From the IMG/VR virus record IMGVR_UViG_3300020601_000007, positions 1 to 64,000 of that record: DNA of 64,000 nucleotides; one strand, given 5' to 3'. Below, one piece after another: positions 1 to 8,123 of this stretch. Source of the DNA: a virus. Each line of letters begins with the position of its first letter. Positions within the stretch are counted from its first letter, which is position 1. The notes below the pieces were generated by a model. The model did not search any database, was not told where the DNA came from, and worked only from the letters and a program-made list of their open reading frames with translations. The translations under genes were made by a program, and so were the position numbers.

Positions 1-622
1 CAAGGAGTGAAGCGGGTGCGTCAGCGAGCGAAAGGAGTTTCTCATCATTGAGTTCAATCGAACCATCCTCGTCCAAAAGTGACTCTGGGAAGATGAAAAT
101 GATGCTAAGGGCGACTGCTTCGCCGTCCTTATTCCTTCCAAGGAGACAGGGATAAAGACCATCGCCTAAACCGGCATCTGTCCAGACCCCATCCTCATTG
201 GCATTCCACCAGTAGTTGTCTGGGTCTTTCTCATATCGGTCGTATTCCCACTCTCGTGCAGCCTGTCCGTCTTCGTTGTTGTATTTCACAGCATTCCAAA
301 TGCTCATCCGTCCACTGTCGACGCCAAGGCTTGAGTTGTATTCCCATTCGCTGACTTTTTCGTAGCGCCTCATTCCTTCAGCCCTCGGGCTTTTCCGGAT
401 GATACGCAGTCTTGCGACTCGCTCGCCGAAATTGTAGGTTTTTTCCTCACCTTCTTTGGTGGTGTATTGGCCTGTTATCTCGCCTCGAGCAACCCGGACT
501 TCGTATTCTCCGGGCTTCATCGCTATTTCAAATTCGCCGACTTCTGTGCCCACGCTGTAACACGGGTCAGTTGCGGCCACGCTCTCACCGAGCGTGATGT
601 TGCAGAGTTTTTGCTCTTGCAC
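1..622 (-). CDS. Partial protein, possibly DUF4241-like (C-terminus outside window)
   Basis: The frame is open from a GTG in an exact start box to the window edge (207 codons), so the C-terminal end is missing. I translated it directly. It contains an ADPCYSVG-like segment near residues 17-26, GVDSGRMSIWN in the middle and GLGDGLYPCLLGRNKDGEA followed by a hydrophobic strand. That order resembles DUF4241-type proteins, which have DPCY, VDSG and DGGYPVYVGRD-like blocks; this is recognition from memory, not a search. Function is unknown. The next gene ends 7 nt before its start. Confidence 0.75.
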   Translation of the reverse strand, partial: MQEQKLCNITLGESVAATDPCYSVGTEVGEFEIAMKPGEYEVRVARGEITGQYTTKEGEEKTYNFGERVARLRIIRKSPRAEGMRRYEKVSEWEYNSSLGVDSGRMSIWNAVKYNNEDGQAAREWEYDRYEKDPDNYWWNANEDGVWTDAGLGDGLYPCLLGRNKDGEAVALSIIFIFPESLLDEDGSIELNDEKLLSLADAPASLL

Positions 623-629
623 GATTGGC

Positions 630-1067
630 TCATTCGTTTTTGAGCCGTTGACATTTTCGACAGTGCCCCCAGTCACACCATTTGGACGGGTGGGCTTCTT
701 CGATGAAATCCATGACCAAGTCAGCGTAGTGCTCGTCGTGCATGGTTTCCATGATGTGTTCAGAAAATTGGAGTCGTTCCTCCAGAACGTCGATTTTGTC
801 GTAGGTTCTCTTCAACTCAGCAATCAGGTCAGGAACGGCGGCCATAGCAATCAAATTACAATGGTCTTCCACCGTCAGGAGTCCGTCATTGTTTATCACG
901 TTGTAATTCCAAGACGGGTATTGGGCGATGATAGAGTTGTTGCGTCCCGCCTCTTCAGCATGGATTTCGCCTCCATCATGTTCCCATTTTCCTTCTGACA
1001 TACCTTCAAACTGAGTCAAGTCGATTCGCTGCGGCTTGTCCGCAGTTGGTTCATCGTTTGATGACAC
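630..1067 (-). CDS. Phage-type hypothetical protein
   Basis: 145 aa, starting MSSNDEPT at an exact start box although the frame is open further upstream inside the primase gene. The middle has the sequence NLIAMAAVPDLIAELKRTYD followed by a heptad-like helix. Blocks of this kind are common in small phage and prophage proteins that follow a GxWxxxGxxI segment, also present here (GKWEHDGGEI). The C-terminus carries CDWGHCRKC, a possible metal site. No function can be assigned. Confidence 0.85.
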   Translation of the reverse strand: MSSNDEPTADKPQRIDLTQFEGMSEGKWEHDGGEIHAEEAGRNNSIIAQYPSWNYNVINNDGLLTVEDHCNLIAMAAVPDLIAELKRTYDKIDVLEERLQFSEHIMETMHDEHYADLVMDFIEEAHPSKWCDWGHCRKCQRLKNE

Positions 1068-1074
1068 GATTGCC

Positions 1075-2205
1075 TCACCACAAAGGTGGGCTTGGTTCAA
1101 AGTCGTCCAAGTCATCTGCGTTGATGACTTGACACAGGCGTCCTCTCTTGCCATGAATGGTTCCCGGTAGACGAATGATTCGTCTTGGGTCAGGGGTGAC
1201 GTCGTAGTCGATGAGGATTCCTTCTCTCTTCACACGCTTGACAAACCATGTTTTCCATGCCTTGTCGAGTCGTTGGAGTTTTGCCGAGGGTGTATGCTTG
1301 TTCCCTGCTCGGTAGAGTTTCTCAATGCTCTCTTTCGCCTCGCCGTGTAGATTCGGTTCGAGTCTCCAGCCGAAGTCAATGAGGTGGAATCCTTTACCGC
1401 CACTGAAAACAATGACGGGTTCTTGGTCCGATACGATGTCTTGTTCCTGATACCATTCCAACAGTTTCTTCGTTTCCGCTGCTGATTCCTCGAACGTCTC
1501 CATTTCGTAGTCGACGTCGAAATACAGTTCACGGAAGAAAAATGTGTTGTTCCTGACATGGGACATTCCTTTCTTCTTGAATTTCTTGGCACCGCCCTTG
1601 CTTAGCGGGTCGGGGCCGATGGATTGCGGGTTATACCATGCACCAGTTGAATAATACACATGGTGCGGGGCATATTGCATCAAGCGACGTTTGAGGTTTT
1701 TCTTGCCTCTTTCGTCGTTCTTGAATGTGTCCAGCAATTTCATGACGCGCATCCGTTGCTGCCGTTCGTCCCAGATGAAGAAGCGTAATTGCCTCCACTG
1801 AGCGTAGGGCGGGAGCCACAAGTTGTTGTGGTCCACATTCTGGTAGTAGCGTCGTATGGCGCGTGTTCTGCGCCTCATTACCAATCGTTGTTGCTCTTTC
1901 CATTCTGGGGTCTGTCGTAGCGATACATCGAAGCATCGTCGAAGAGCCCTTGCCGTCAGCGTAGCCAGCGGTAGTGCAGGGCAGTCGCAATCGTTTGCTC
2001 CTTTCCTATCACATGCTGGGTGATGTTGCTTCGGGAAATATTTCCCGAAGAGGCTGATGACATTCAATGGATTGCGAATAAATGAACGGAGGTCATAGGC
2101 GTGGTGTTCACAGAACACCTCACCCGGCTTCGCTTCCAATTTGCAGCGAGTTCCGTCTTTCTTCGTAGCGTCACAACGAGTGTAGTTGTGTTCCCATTCG
2201 GTCAC
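1075..2205 (-). CDS. priS: Archaeo-eukaryotic DNA primase, small subunit family
   Basis: 376 aa. The AEP signature is clear: ELYFDVDYE near residues 228-236 supplies the DxD metal ligands, VFSGGKGFHL near 270-280 matches the SGxGxH nucleotide-binding motif, and RRIIRLPGTIHGKRG near 345-359 matches the conserved PriS motif. It should synthesise primers for PolB. The N-terminus (residues 10-35) adds a Cys-Cys-Cys-His element (RCDATKKDGTRC, then CEHH) not typical of cellular PriS but shared with two small proteins near 46-47 kb. No large subunit (PriL) is visible. It starts at an exact start box with TGA-2 nt-box spacing to the next gene. Confidence 0.93.
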   Translation of the reverse strand: MTEWEHNYTRCDATKKDGTRCKLEAKPGEVFCEHHAYDLRSFIRNPLNVISLFGKYFPKQHHPACDRKGANDCDCPALPLATLTARALRRCFDVSLRQTPEWKEQQRLVMRRRTRAIRRYYQNVDHNNLWLPPYAQWRQLRFFIWDERQQRMRVMKLLDTFKNDERGKKNLKRRLMQYAPHHVYYSTGAWYNPQSIGPDPLSKGGAKKFKKKGMSHVRNNTFFFRELYFDVDYEMETFEESAAETKKLLEWYQEQDIVSDQEPVIVFSGGKGFHLIDFGWRLEPNLHGEAKESIEKLYRAGNKHTPSAKLQRLDKAWKTWFVKRVKREGILIDYDVTPDPRRIIRLPGTIHGKRGRLCQVINADDLDDFEPSPPLW

Positions 2206-2223
2206 GATTGCTCTTTTCGAGCG

Positions 2224-2745
2224 TTATTTGGGAGTTCCATCACCATGATGATACGTGTGGGGTCGGTATTCACAAGTGACAAGGTCACAGAGGTTGTTCT
2301 TTGCTGTATAAACAGTCGCACCGCACGTTTCACACGTTTTTGTCGCATGTTGCGATTGCCGCATGCGCTCGTAATGCAGTTCGGATAGTTCCGAAGCGCT
2401 TCGCGCTGGAATCCTTTGACTCTCGAGTGCTTCGTCGAGCCAAATGCTGTGTGTGTAGTTTTCATCGTTGATGTTGCTCCATACGAGGATGCGGATTCTG
2501 CCGCCTTCGTTTTCAACCTTTATCTGCGCTCCGTGCCCATCGACCGACATCGCGTCACCGTAGCCTTTGAACATCAGGTAAAAACCGTCGTGGTTTTCAC
2601 TGTTGTCGTTGGCTGTTTGTGATGAAACGATTTTGTAGGCGACTGATTCGCCCTCGTCGTTCCAAGGTTTGATGATTCCTCGATTCAGAATTTTGATTGT
2701 TGGTTCATTGTTCCACCAATCTTCTATGTCTTTTTCTTCAGACAC
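2224..2745 (-). CDS. Hypothetical protein with C-terminal Cys/His cluster
   Basis: 173 aa from the GTG of a CATTCGTG box (MSEEKDIEDWW). The frame continues upstream for 20 codons through the preceding gene's stop, so the box decides the start. The middle is beta-rich (GRIRILVWSN), and the C-terminus has TCETCGATVY and TCEYRPHTYHH, which could bind zinc. I do not recognise the family. Confidence 0.85.
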   Translation of the reverse strand: MSEEKDIEDWWNNEPTIKILNRGIIKPWNDEGESVAYKIVSSQTANDNSENHDGFYLMFKGYGDAMSVDGHGAQIKVENEGGRIRILVWSNINDENYTHSIWLDEALESQRIPARSASELSELHYERMRQSQHATKTCETCGATVYTAKNNLCDLVTCEYRPHTYHHGDGTPK

Positions 2746-2755
2746 GAATGAGGAC

Positions 2756-2959
2756 TCAGTCCTCTTGTTGTTGCAGTTTCTCCCACGCATTGTCAACACG
2801 AGCATTGTCAGGCATTTCTAAGCCCCATGCATTCCAAATTGCCTCTTCACATGTCTTGCAGTATCGAGGAACGATGTTTCCATGGTGGTCAACATCAAGG
2901 TCGATTTTCGGCAAGGAAATGCGGCATTTGAAACAGAGGGAACCGTCGTAGTCCTTCAT
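2756..2959 (-). CDS. Small zinc-ribbon protein
   Basis: 67 aa beginning MKDYDGSLCFKC. Two CxxC pairs (CFKC and CKTC, about 30 residues apart) suggest one zinc ribbon. The ATG overlaps the stop of the preceding gene as ATGA. This is one of few left-arm genes with no start box, so it is probably translated by coupling to its upstream neighbour. Confidence 0.8.
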   Translation of the reverse strand: MKDYDGSLCFKCRISLPKIDLDVDHHGNIVPRYCKTCEEAIWNAWGLEMPDNARVDNAWEKLQQQED

Positions 2960-3375
2960 TCTCGTCTCTCCGGAGCGGGGGGGTTTGGATTCAATACAGC
3001 CCATTGGCTCTTGCATCCTTTGCACCAAAAGTTGAACGTTTTTTTCGCAACCGCGACTTGGGCGAGTTCGCCACAGCCGTCGCAGACATCATCACCAACA
3101 TCATAGTGTCGGATACCACGGAGAGAGGCCGCTTTGGCCAACTTGAGGAACCTTTCAGTGTATTCGGGGTTCATCATGGTCTCGACCGTTTTGTTTTTCA
3201 GTTCAAGGTCGGAGATGGTGTCTTTCGCGATTTGTTCAACCGCCTCGTTGTAAGAGGCTCCGCACGAGGAACACAAGACTTGCGTTTCAGAGTCACGCTG
3301 GTCGTGTGCCATTCTGTGCATTTTGATTCGTGTGTCTAAGCAGAAGACACATGCTGGTGTATCATTGGATAACAC
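2956..3375 (-). CDS. Zinc-ribbon protein with two Cys-pair modules
   Basis: 139 aa from an exact start box (MLSNDTPACVFC). CVFC with a second pair (CSSC) about 25 residues later forms one module, and CDGC with CKGC near the C-terminus forms another. A central helix-rich stretch (LKLAKAASLRGIRHYDVG) separates them. Two-ribbon architecture suggests nucleic-acid or protein binding, but no family is recognised. Confidence 0.87.
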   Translation of the reverse strand: MLSNDTPACVFCLDTRIKMHRMAHDQRDSETQVLCSSCGASYNEAVEQIAKDTISDLELKNKTVETMMNPEYTERFLKLAKAASLRGIRHYDVGDDVCDGCGELAQVAVAKKTFNFWCKGCKSQWAVLNPNPPAPERRE

Positions 3376-3382
3376 GATTGCC

Positions 3383-3697
3383 TTACGAGGTGGCGTAATA
3401 TCGACTGTCTGGTGGACAGTCGCACTTTTGCTTTTCACCGTAAGGCGTTGTGGTGAGACACTCTTTTTCTCCCTCCCAATACCGACACACTACCCCGTAG
3501 TATTCGGGGTCATCTTCAGCGAGGTGCAGGCAATTGGGACATAGGTCTCGGTTGTGGTGAGGGTGCATGGTGATGTGCCAGCCTTCCTCATTTTCAGCGC
3601 AAGAAACACAGAAGGCACCACAGTTGGAGCAGTCGATGCTCTCATCTGGGCATTCCTCGTTGCATTTGTTGCACTTTGGTGTCCATTCATTGGTCAC
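3383..3697 (-). CDS. Cysteine-rich zinc protein
   Basis: 104 aa with about 13 cysteines: CNKCNEEC, CSNCGAFCVSC, CPNC and CDC. The arrangement implies two or more zinc sites of RING- or ribbon-like type, with His residues in the HPHHNRD segment. It starts at an exact start box. It is one of four consecutive Cys-rich genes and is not recognised further. Confidence 0.87.
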   Translation of the reverse strand: MTNEWTPKCNKCNEECPDESIDCSNCGAFCVSCAENEEGWHITMHPHHNRDLCPNCLHLAEDDPEYYGVVCRYWEGEKECLTTTPYGEKQKCDCPPDSRYYATS

Positions 3698-3718
3698 GAT
3701 TGCCCGAAGGCATGGACC

Positions 3719-4543
3719 TCATTGGGTCCAGAAAGGATGGTCGTCTTCTTCGGTCTTGGCCCAAAAGCACCCTGATACGCCCCGTCCAAACGGGAGCATA
3801 GAGAATGATGCTTTTTCATCGGTAGACCAGCGCATGGCGGCTATCATCCGCCAACCTGAAGCAATCAGAATGAACGGTAGTTGTGCTTCAAGGCTCGGGT
3901 CAAGAGCCTCGCTGCAACCTTCGTTCTCAAAAACACTGACGATGTGTTTCCACATCTCTTGTGTTGTTCTGGCAAAGTGTCTTCGTAGCACCCAGCGCTC
4001 CCGTAGGATTTCGGGGCGTGTTTGCACTGGGTTGTGCTCGAGGATAAATTCCTCACACAGAACCACAAGTTGCTGTATCAGAGCGTCTTCTTTGACACGC
4101 TGGTCCCACACTGTGCTTGCACGGAAATGGTTGTGAAGGTCCTGAGGATTCAATTTCCAAAGTTCCTTCTTTCCGTCATACAGTTTGGCACTTTTGACTT
4201 CATCCAGTGGAGCAGATTGTTCTGGCTCCGTGGTGGTTGTTGGCATGAACGTTCTCATTTCGAGACCACGTTCGTTGGCTATCGTTGTGAGCAAGTGCTC
4301 CTTGAATTTCGTAGCCACCTCAGTGATTGTTTTCCGAGAGTCGTCTTCGTCGCTGCCTCCATCGCCTTGCAGGAACTTGTTCAGTCCCTGCTCAGCCTCG
4401 AGCAGCATGCCAAAATAAATTTCGACGGCTTGACGTGTCTTCTGCATGATGGTGACGAACTGTCCGACAGGTATCGGGGTTTCAAGTTCGATTCCATCAC
4501 AAGAAACAACGTTGCCGTCGTTATCCATGTGGATTCCTTCCAC
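3719..4543 (-). CDS. Hypothetical protein, 274 aa
   Basis: Starts MEGIHMDNDG at an exact box. Predicted to be mainly helical, with an acidic low-complexity linker (GDGGSDEDDS) near residue 63 and a Thr/Glu-rich linker (TTTTEPEQSAP) near 100. The second half has conserved-looking Trp/His segments such as NPQDLHNHFRASTVWDQR. No motif I can name. Confidence 0.85.
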   Translation of the reverse strand: MEGIHMDNDGNVVSCDGIELETPIPVGQFVTIMQKTRQAVEIYFGMLLEAEQGLNKFLQGDGGSDEDDSRKTITEVATKFKEHLLTTIANERGLEMRTFMPTTTTEPEQSAPLDEVKSAKLYDGKKELWKLNPQDLHNHFRASTVWDQRVKEDALIQQLVVLCEEFILEHNPVQTRPEILRERWVLRRHFARTTQEMWKHIVSVFENEGCSEALDPSLEAQLPFILIASGWRMIAAMRWSTDEKASFSMLPFGRGVSGCFWAKTEEDDHPFWTQ

Positions 4544-4552
4544 GATTGGAGG

Positions 4553-4732
4553 TCAAGACCTCCGGTGAACCTCAGCCACCATTTCATGAATCGGGTTTGG
4601 TCCCTTGTTGATACGGACCAGTGCGCCTTGTTCGTAAAGGAACTCGGCTGCACTCCATTCAGAAGTGGGCTGAAATCTCTTGTCGCGCCATTGGCTGCGA
4701 CGGGCTGCGAAATACGGCGAAGGTTCGGTCAT
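4553..4732 (-). CDS. Small hypothetical protein
   Basis: 59 aa (MTEPSPYFAARRSQWRDK...), found by direct translation. Its ATG overlaps the upstream stop (ATGA), and its own stop lies 7 nt before the start box of the next gene. It is basic with an amphipathic helix (SAAEFLYEQGALVRI). Packing and overlap support it as real. Confidence 0.72.
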   Translation of the reverse strand: MTEPSPYFAARRSQWRDKRFQPTSEWSAAEFLYEQGALVRINKGPNPIHEMVAEVHRRS

Positions 4733-4932
4733 TGGTAGTCCTCCTCTTCAAACTCGGCTTGTTCGTTGGCTATCTGCTTTGCCTTGTCTCGCTCTTCGGC
4801 GAGAGCAGAGACGGCTTTGCTGAAAGCCTGTGCAACTTCTTCAGACCTGACTTGAGACGCCATGTCAATCAACATGGCAGTCGCATTTCTGAGGCCTTCG
4901 TAGTAGCCGAGGTGATAGTCAGAGGAACTCAT
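4729..4932 (-). CDS. Small helical hypothetical protein
   Basis: 67 aa (MSSSDYHLGYYEGLRN...), probably a helical hairpin with an acidic C-terminus (EFEEEDYQ). It is linked to both neighbours by 4-nt ATGA overlaps and has no start box, so it belongs to a coupled group of three genes. Confidence 0.75.
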   Translation of the reverse strand: MSSSDYHLGYYEGLRNATAMLIDMASQVRSEEVAQAFSKAVSALAEERDKAKQIANEQAEFEEEDYQ

Positions 4933-5270
4933 TCCTCCTCACTCCTCTTTTGCATTTCGCTTGCTGGGATTTCTCCATCAGCGGTGAGGACAATGTCCTC
5001 TTCTTCACATGTCTCGTGGTAAATGGTCTTCTTCAGCGACTTCAAGGGGTAGTCGTTACCGTTCCATTCGCCGTGATATGAAAACACGGCGTGAACAGCC
5101 ACTTCCTTGAAGTGGATGCTCTGGGACTGTGCCACCGCGATGGCAATTTCCTTTTTGTCGTATCTGAACCGTTCCACGTGGGCATGGTCGTTTGTGCATT
5201 CGACCTCGAAGTAGGCGTCAAATTCTCCTGACTGCGCTACCGCGAGGATGGTGTGTGTGCTTGCGCTCAC
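4929..5270 (-). CDS. Hypothetical protein with two candidate starts
   Basis: 113 aa if begun at the GTG of the exact start box (MSASTHTILAVAQ). A second in-frame ATG seven codons upstream overlaps the previous stop as ATGA, so a 120-aa form is possible. Looks beta-rich (EFDAYFEVECTND, then KEVAVHAVFSYHG). Function unknown. Confidence 0.8.
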   Translation of the reverse strand: MSASTHTILAVAQSGEFDAYFEVECTNDHAHVERFRYDKKEIAIAVAQSQSIHFKEVAVHAVFSYHGEWNGNDYPLKSLKKTIYHETCEEEDIVLTADGEIPASEMQKRSEEE

Positions 5271-5287
5271 GATTGAGACGAAGGGAA

Positions 5288-5875
5288 TCATTCCTCTTCG
5301 GTCTCGGGGACGGGGTCGTCCACATTTTCGGTGTGAATCAAGTTCTTGAAAATCAGGCTGTATGCTCGGGAAGCAACCGGACCTTGCAGCAGGTTAATCC
5401 AATCCCTTTTGTTCCACTCAGCGTATTCACTGTCGGTCGTGGCAACGAAAGGAACCATCGTTTGATTCCCTGTTTCGACGCAATCATAGGTGTATTCTCC
5501 TGTGTTCACGTCAGCCACAAAAAACATGTGGGGCATAGCGCCCTCAAATCTGAGGCGCCCTTCAAATGTGCAATTGTAAAACACGATGTAATCATCGCTA
5601 TCGCAAGTGAAGGTCACGTTTCGGAATACGCATCGTGTGAAAGCATTTGAAGTTCCATCGTCCAGTCGACCTCGAAAATTCAGTTGTTCGTAGGTCTCAT
5701 TTCGGTAGGAGTTACCAATCATTGGGCGTATTGGCCTCGTTCCCCGGCTTTCCCGGTAGCGGGCCAACGTCTGTTTCAATTCATTGATTTCTTCCTGCAA
5801 CTCCTCCATTTTCGAGGCTTTGCTTGTGATTTCGGGCGGCTTGAGCCGCCATAAGAGAGTTTTGTCTTCTCTCAC
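5288..5875 (-). CDS. Coiled coil plus beta-rich hypothetical protein
   Basis: 195 aa from an exact start box (MREDKTLLWRLK). Residues 12-45 form a coiled coil (MEELQEEINELKQTLARYRE). The rest has beta-helix-like short strands with regular Asn/Phe/Cys positions (NAFTRCVFRNVTFTCDSDDY, then YNCTFEGRLRFEG), reminiscent of right-handed beta-helix or pentapeptide-like folds. It could be a surface or binding protein; inference only. Confidence 0.83.
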   Translation of the reverse strand: MREDKTLLWRLKPPEITSKASKMEELQEEINELKQTLARYRESRGTRPIRPMIGNSYRNETYEQLNFRGRLDDGTSNAFTRCVFRNVTFTCDSDDYIVFYNCTFEGRLRFEGAMPHMFFVADVNTGEYTYDCVETGNQTMVPFVATTDSEYAEWNKRDWINLLQGPVASRAYSLIFKNLIHTENVDDPVPETEEE

Positions 5876-5883
5876 GATTGAGG

Positions 5884-6144
5884 CTAATCGCCTCGTGTGT
5901 AGTAAAAGTGCTGTATTCGGCAGGGGAGCACGACGGTCAAATTGCACTCGTCGCAGCATCTCCCCAGTGTCACCGGCGTTGGGTTGTGCCCCATGCCATG
6001 AAACCGGATACCGCAGATGGCACATTTGTGCCAGTGCTTTATGATGATTTCAATCGGAACGCCTGTTTCATTGGCTAACGCCATTTCTTGCTCTGTGACA
6101 AGGTGTTCAGGTTTCCCGGTTAAGCGCCTTTTCAGATTGCTCAC
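5884..6144 (-). CDS. Zinc-finger protein, 86 aa
   Basis: Starts MSNLKRRLTG at an exact box. The C-terminal half has HKCAICGIRFHGMGHN followed by GRCCDEC, a CxxC-n-CxxC arrangement like a treble-clef or HNH-less zinc site. The N-terminus is helical (LVTEQEMALANETG). Function unknown. Confidence 0.85.
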   Translation of the reverse strand: MSNLKRRLTGKPEHLVTEQEMALANETGVPIEIIIKHWHKCAICGIRFHGMGHNPTPVTLGRCCDECNLTVVLPCRIQHFYYTRGD

Positions 6145-6155
6145 GATTGCCTCCG

Positions 6156-6512
6156 TCAGTTTCTCACCTTGAGGGTGTTTTCAGGATAAGCGAGGTTCCC
6201 ACAGTTGGGGCAAAGGAAATCAGTGTCTGTGTTGTCTGTTTCCTCTTTGAGGACTGCTTTCTGTCCGTGCTGAGATTGTCTCCAGCCGCACCAGTGTTCA
6301 GTCCTGACTTGTCTGATGTGTTTGCATTCGTAACTCGGCTTTTTCACATGGTGTAAAATCCAGCCGGGGCACGAGCAGCGCCATTCCCGTGTCAGTTTGT
6401 TCGTCGACGGGCGGTAGATGTCTTGAATTGACACTTCGTATGACACATCATCTCTTGATTCAGACGAGACTTCAATTTTGAAGCGCTCGTTGGAGATACA
6501 TGCGTATTTCAC
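6156..6512 (-). CDS. SWIM zinc-finger protein with extra zinc ribbon
   Basis: 118 aa from an exact start box (MKYACISN). Residues about 44-70 read WRCSCPGWILHH...YECKHI, a CxC-n-CxH pattern diagnostic of SWIM domains, which bind DNA or proteins. A CPNCGN knuckle follows at the C-terminus. SWIM proteins occur in archaea and mobile elements; the partner here is unknown. Confidence 0.87.
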   Translation of the reverse strand: MKYACISNERFKIEVSSESRDDVSYEVSIQDIYRPSTNKLTREWRCSCPGWILHHVKKPSYECKHIRQVRTEHWCGWRQSQHGQKAVLKEETDNTDTDFLCPNCGNLAYPENTLKVRN

Positions 6513-6521
6513 GATTGGGGC

Positions 6522-7832
6522 TCATTCGTCCCCGGTCTCATCATCAAGTTCGATGTTCATGAGTTGTCGCAGGCGGTTGGCCTGCTGTTGGCTCTTTGAG
6601 GTGACAGCAAGAAGGCGGGCATCGAAGGCGTTCTGAACCCCTGATTGGGGAGCAGTAGCCTCGGTAATGCCGCTGCCGACTACCTGTCGCATGTTTCCGA
6701 GTTTCCTCTTCAAATCACGCTGCTCACGGAACAAACGGTCGATTTCCTTTGGCAGGTCCTCGTCGTCTGAATCGCGCACAACGGTGAGTAGGTCTTCGTA
6801 GTATGCGTTCACCGAAGAGACAACTTCTCGAGCAACGTCCTGTCGCAGATATTCCATCTGGCGGGCGTCGTCAACATATCCAAGAAGACGGAAGGTCGTT
6901 GCCGACGAAGCCGTGACACGCACGAGTTCGCCGTCTTCTCCTTCTTCGTAGGAGTCTTCTATCAGGTTCACAGTTCCGAACCAGTTGATGAGTTCCGAAA
7001 AGGGCACGAGGTATTCCATGTAGCGTTGGTCTCGATTCCAGTCGGGGATGTAGTAGACACCGCCGGAAGAACCTCCGAAGCGCATGCCGCCGACGTCCTT
7101 TACAGCACGTCGCATGATGGCACGCAGAGCCTCTTGGTCCACGGTGGTGGCTTCCCGAATCAATCCTTGTCGTAGGGTGTTGGTCACTTCCCGAATTTGC
7201 TCGGGACTCACCTTCACTGATGCATCCCATGGCGTGACTTCGTAAAGTCCAGCCAGTTCGCTCAGTTCCGCACGGGTCGAATTTTCCAGTGTTCGTCCAT
7301 GCAGGGTTTGGTGCACATATCGTCGGGTCCACTTGTAAAGTTCGCTTCCTCGTTGTGGTGGGATGTAGCGGATTCGGAAGAGGTCTTCCGTCACGCTGTC
7401 CCACTGTCCGGTAGCGACGTTCTTTCCTCGCCATCGGCGAACAAGTTTCCATTCCTTGCTATGTCGCAACATGACGACTTCGTAGAAGACTCTGGCGACT
7501 CTGTTGCCGCTTTTGTCTTCCCAGTCATCTGTCTCGACAAGACCAGCGTCTCGGTTCAAGTCCTTCAATGCAAAAGAGAAGGCTTTGCTTCCGCTCCGTG
7601 GTCTGGGCACCCAAGAATCCCAATCAATCCCATGGTGGGACCAATCGTATGGTTCTGATGCCCCGTAGCCGGGTATTCCCAACTCTCGTCCTTTCGAGAC
7701 CAATTCCTCATAGGGAACTGTGCCAGCAAAAATGGCATAGAACCCGAGGTGGCCCCGACAAGGGACTTCGGTGTTGTTACTCACGAAGCCCTCTTCTTCA
7801 AGCGGGCTTCTTTGGTTTGCGTCATTTGACAC
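6522..7832 (-). CDS. Large hypothetical protein, 436 aa
   Basis: The GTG of an exact start box gives MSNDANQRSPLEEEG. A TTG further upstream is possible but lacks any signal. The order is: N-terminal alpha/beta part with GFYAIFAG and PGYGASEPYDW, a middle with GGMRFGGSSGGVYYIPDWN near residue 250, and a long C-terminal coiled coil (about 345-430). The strand-rich GGVYYIP core resembles no family I can name. It is the largest left-arm orphan apart from the AAA protein and the 447-aa protein. Confidence 0.87.
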   Translation of the reverse strand: MSNDANQRSPLEEEGFVSNNTEVPCRGHLGFYAIFAGTVPYEELVSKGRELGIPGYGASEPYDWSHHGIDWDSWVPRPRSGSKAFSFALKDLNRDAGLVETDDWEDKSGNRVARVFYEVVMLRHSKEWKLVRRWRGKNVATGQWDSVTEDLFRIRYIPPQRGSELYKWTRRYVHQTLHGRTLENSTRAELSELAGLYEVTPWDASVKVSPEQIREVTNTLRQGLIREATTVDQEALRAIMRRAVKDVGGMRFGGSSGGVYYIPDWNRDQRYMEYLVPFSELINWFGTVNLIEDSYEEGEDGELVRVTASSATTFRLLGYVDDARQMEYLRQDVAREVVSSVNAYYEDLLTVVRDSDDEDLPKEIDRLFREQRDLKRKLGNMRQVVGSGITEATAPQSGVQNAFDARLLAVTSKSQQQANRLRQLMNIELDDETGDE

Positions 7833-7867
7833 GATTGGCTCGCACAGCGGGCCGTAGTTGTTGGCTT

Positions 7868-8113
7868 TCAAGCCATCTCGTCAGACCATTCGTCACGCAC
7901 AGCGTTGGCGCTGGCGGATGCAGCCATCATGGCTTCCATCATGGTCAGACGGGCAAAGATATGAGCACACACGAATGTTGGTCCGATGATGCTGCCTCGT
8001 CCGGGCAGCGCCACTTCTACGACAACATCGTCCAAAGCAACCCCGTCAATGTTGAGGGTCACTTGACTTCCGATGTCTTCTTTCGTGTATGTTTTGTCGT
8101 TTTGATTCGACAC
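7868..8113 (-). CDS. Small beta-rich hypothetical protein
   Basis: 81 aa from an exact start box (MSNQNDKTYTKEDIG). The first half alternates hydrophobic residues (SQVTLNIDGVALDDVVVEVAL) like a small beta domain, the second is an Ala/Met-rich helix. 35 nt separate its stop from the next start box. Confidence 0.8.
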   Translation of the reverse strand: MSNQNDKTYTKEDIGSQVTLNIDGVALDDVVVEVALPGRGSIIGPTFVCAHIFARLTMMEAMMAASASANAVRDEWSDEMA

Positions 8114-8123
8114 GATTGGACGC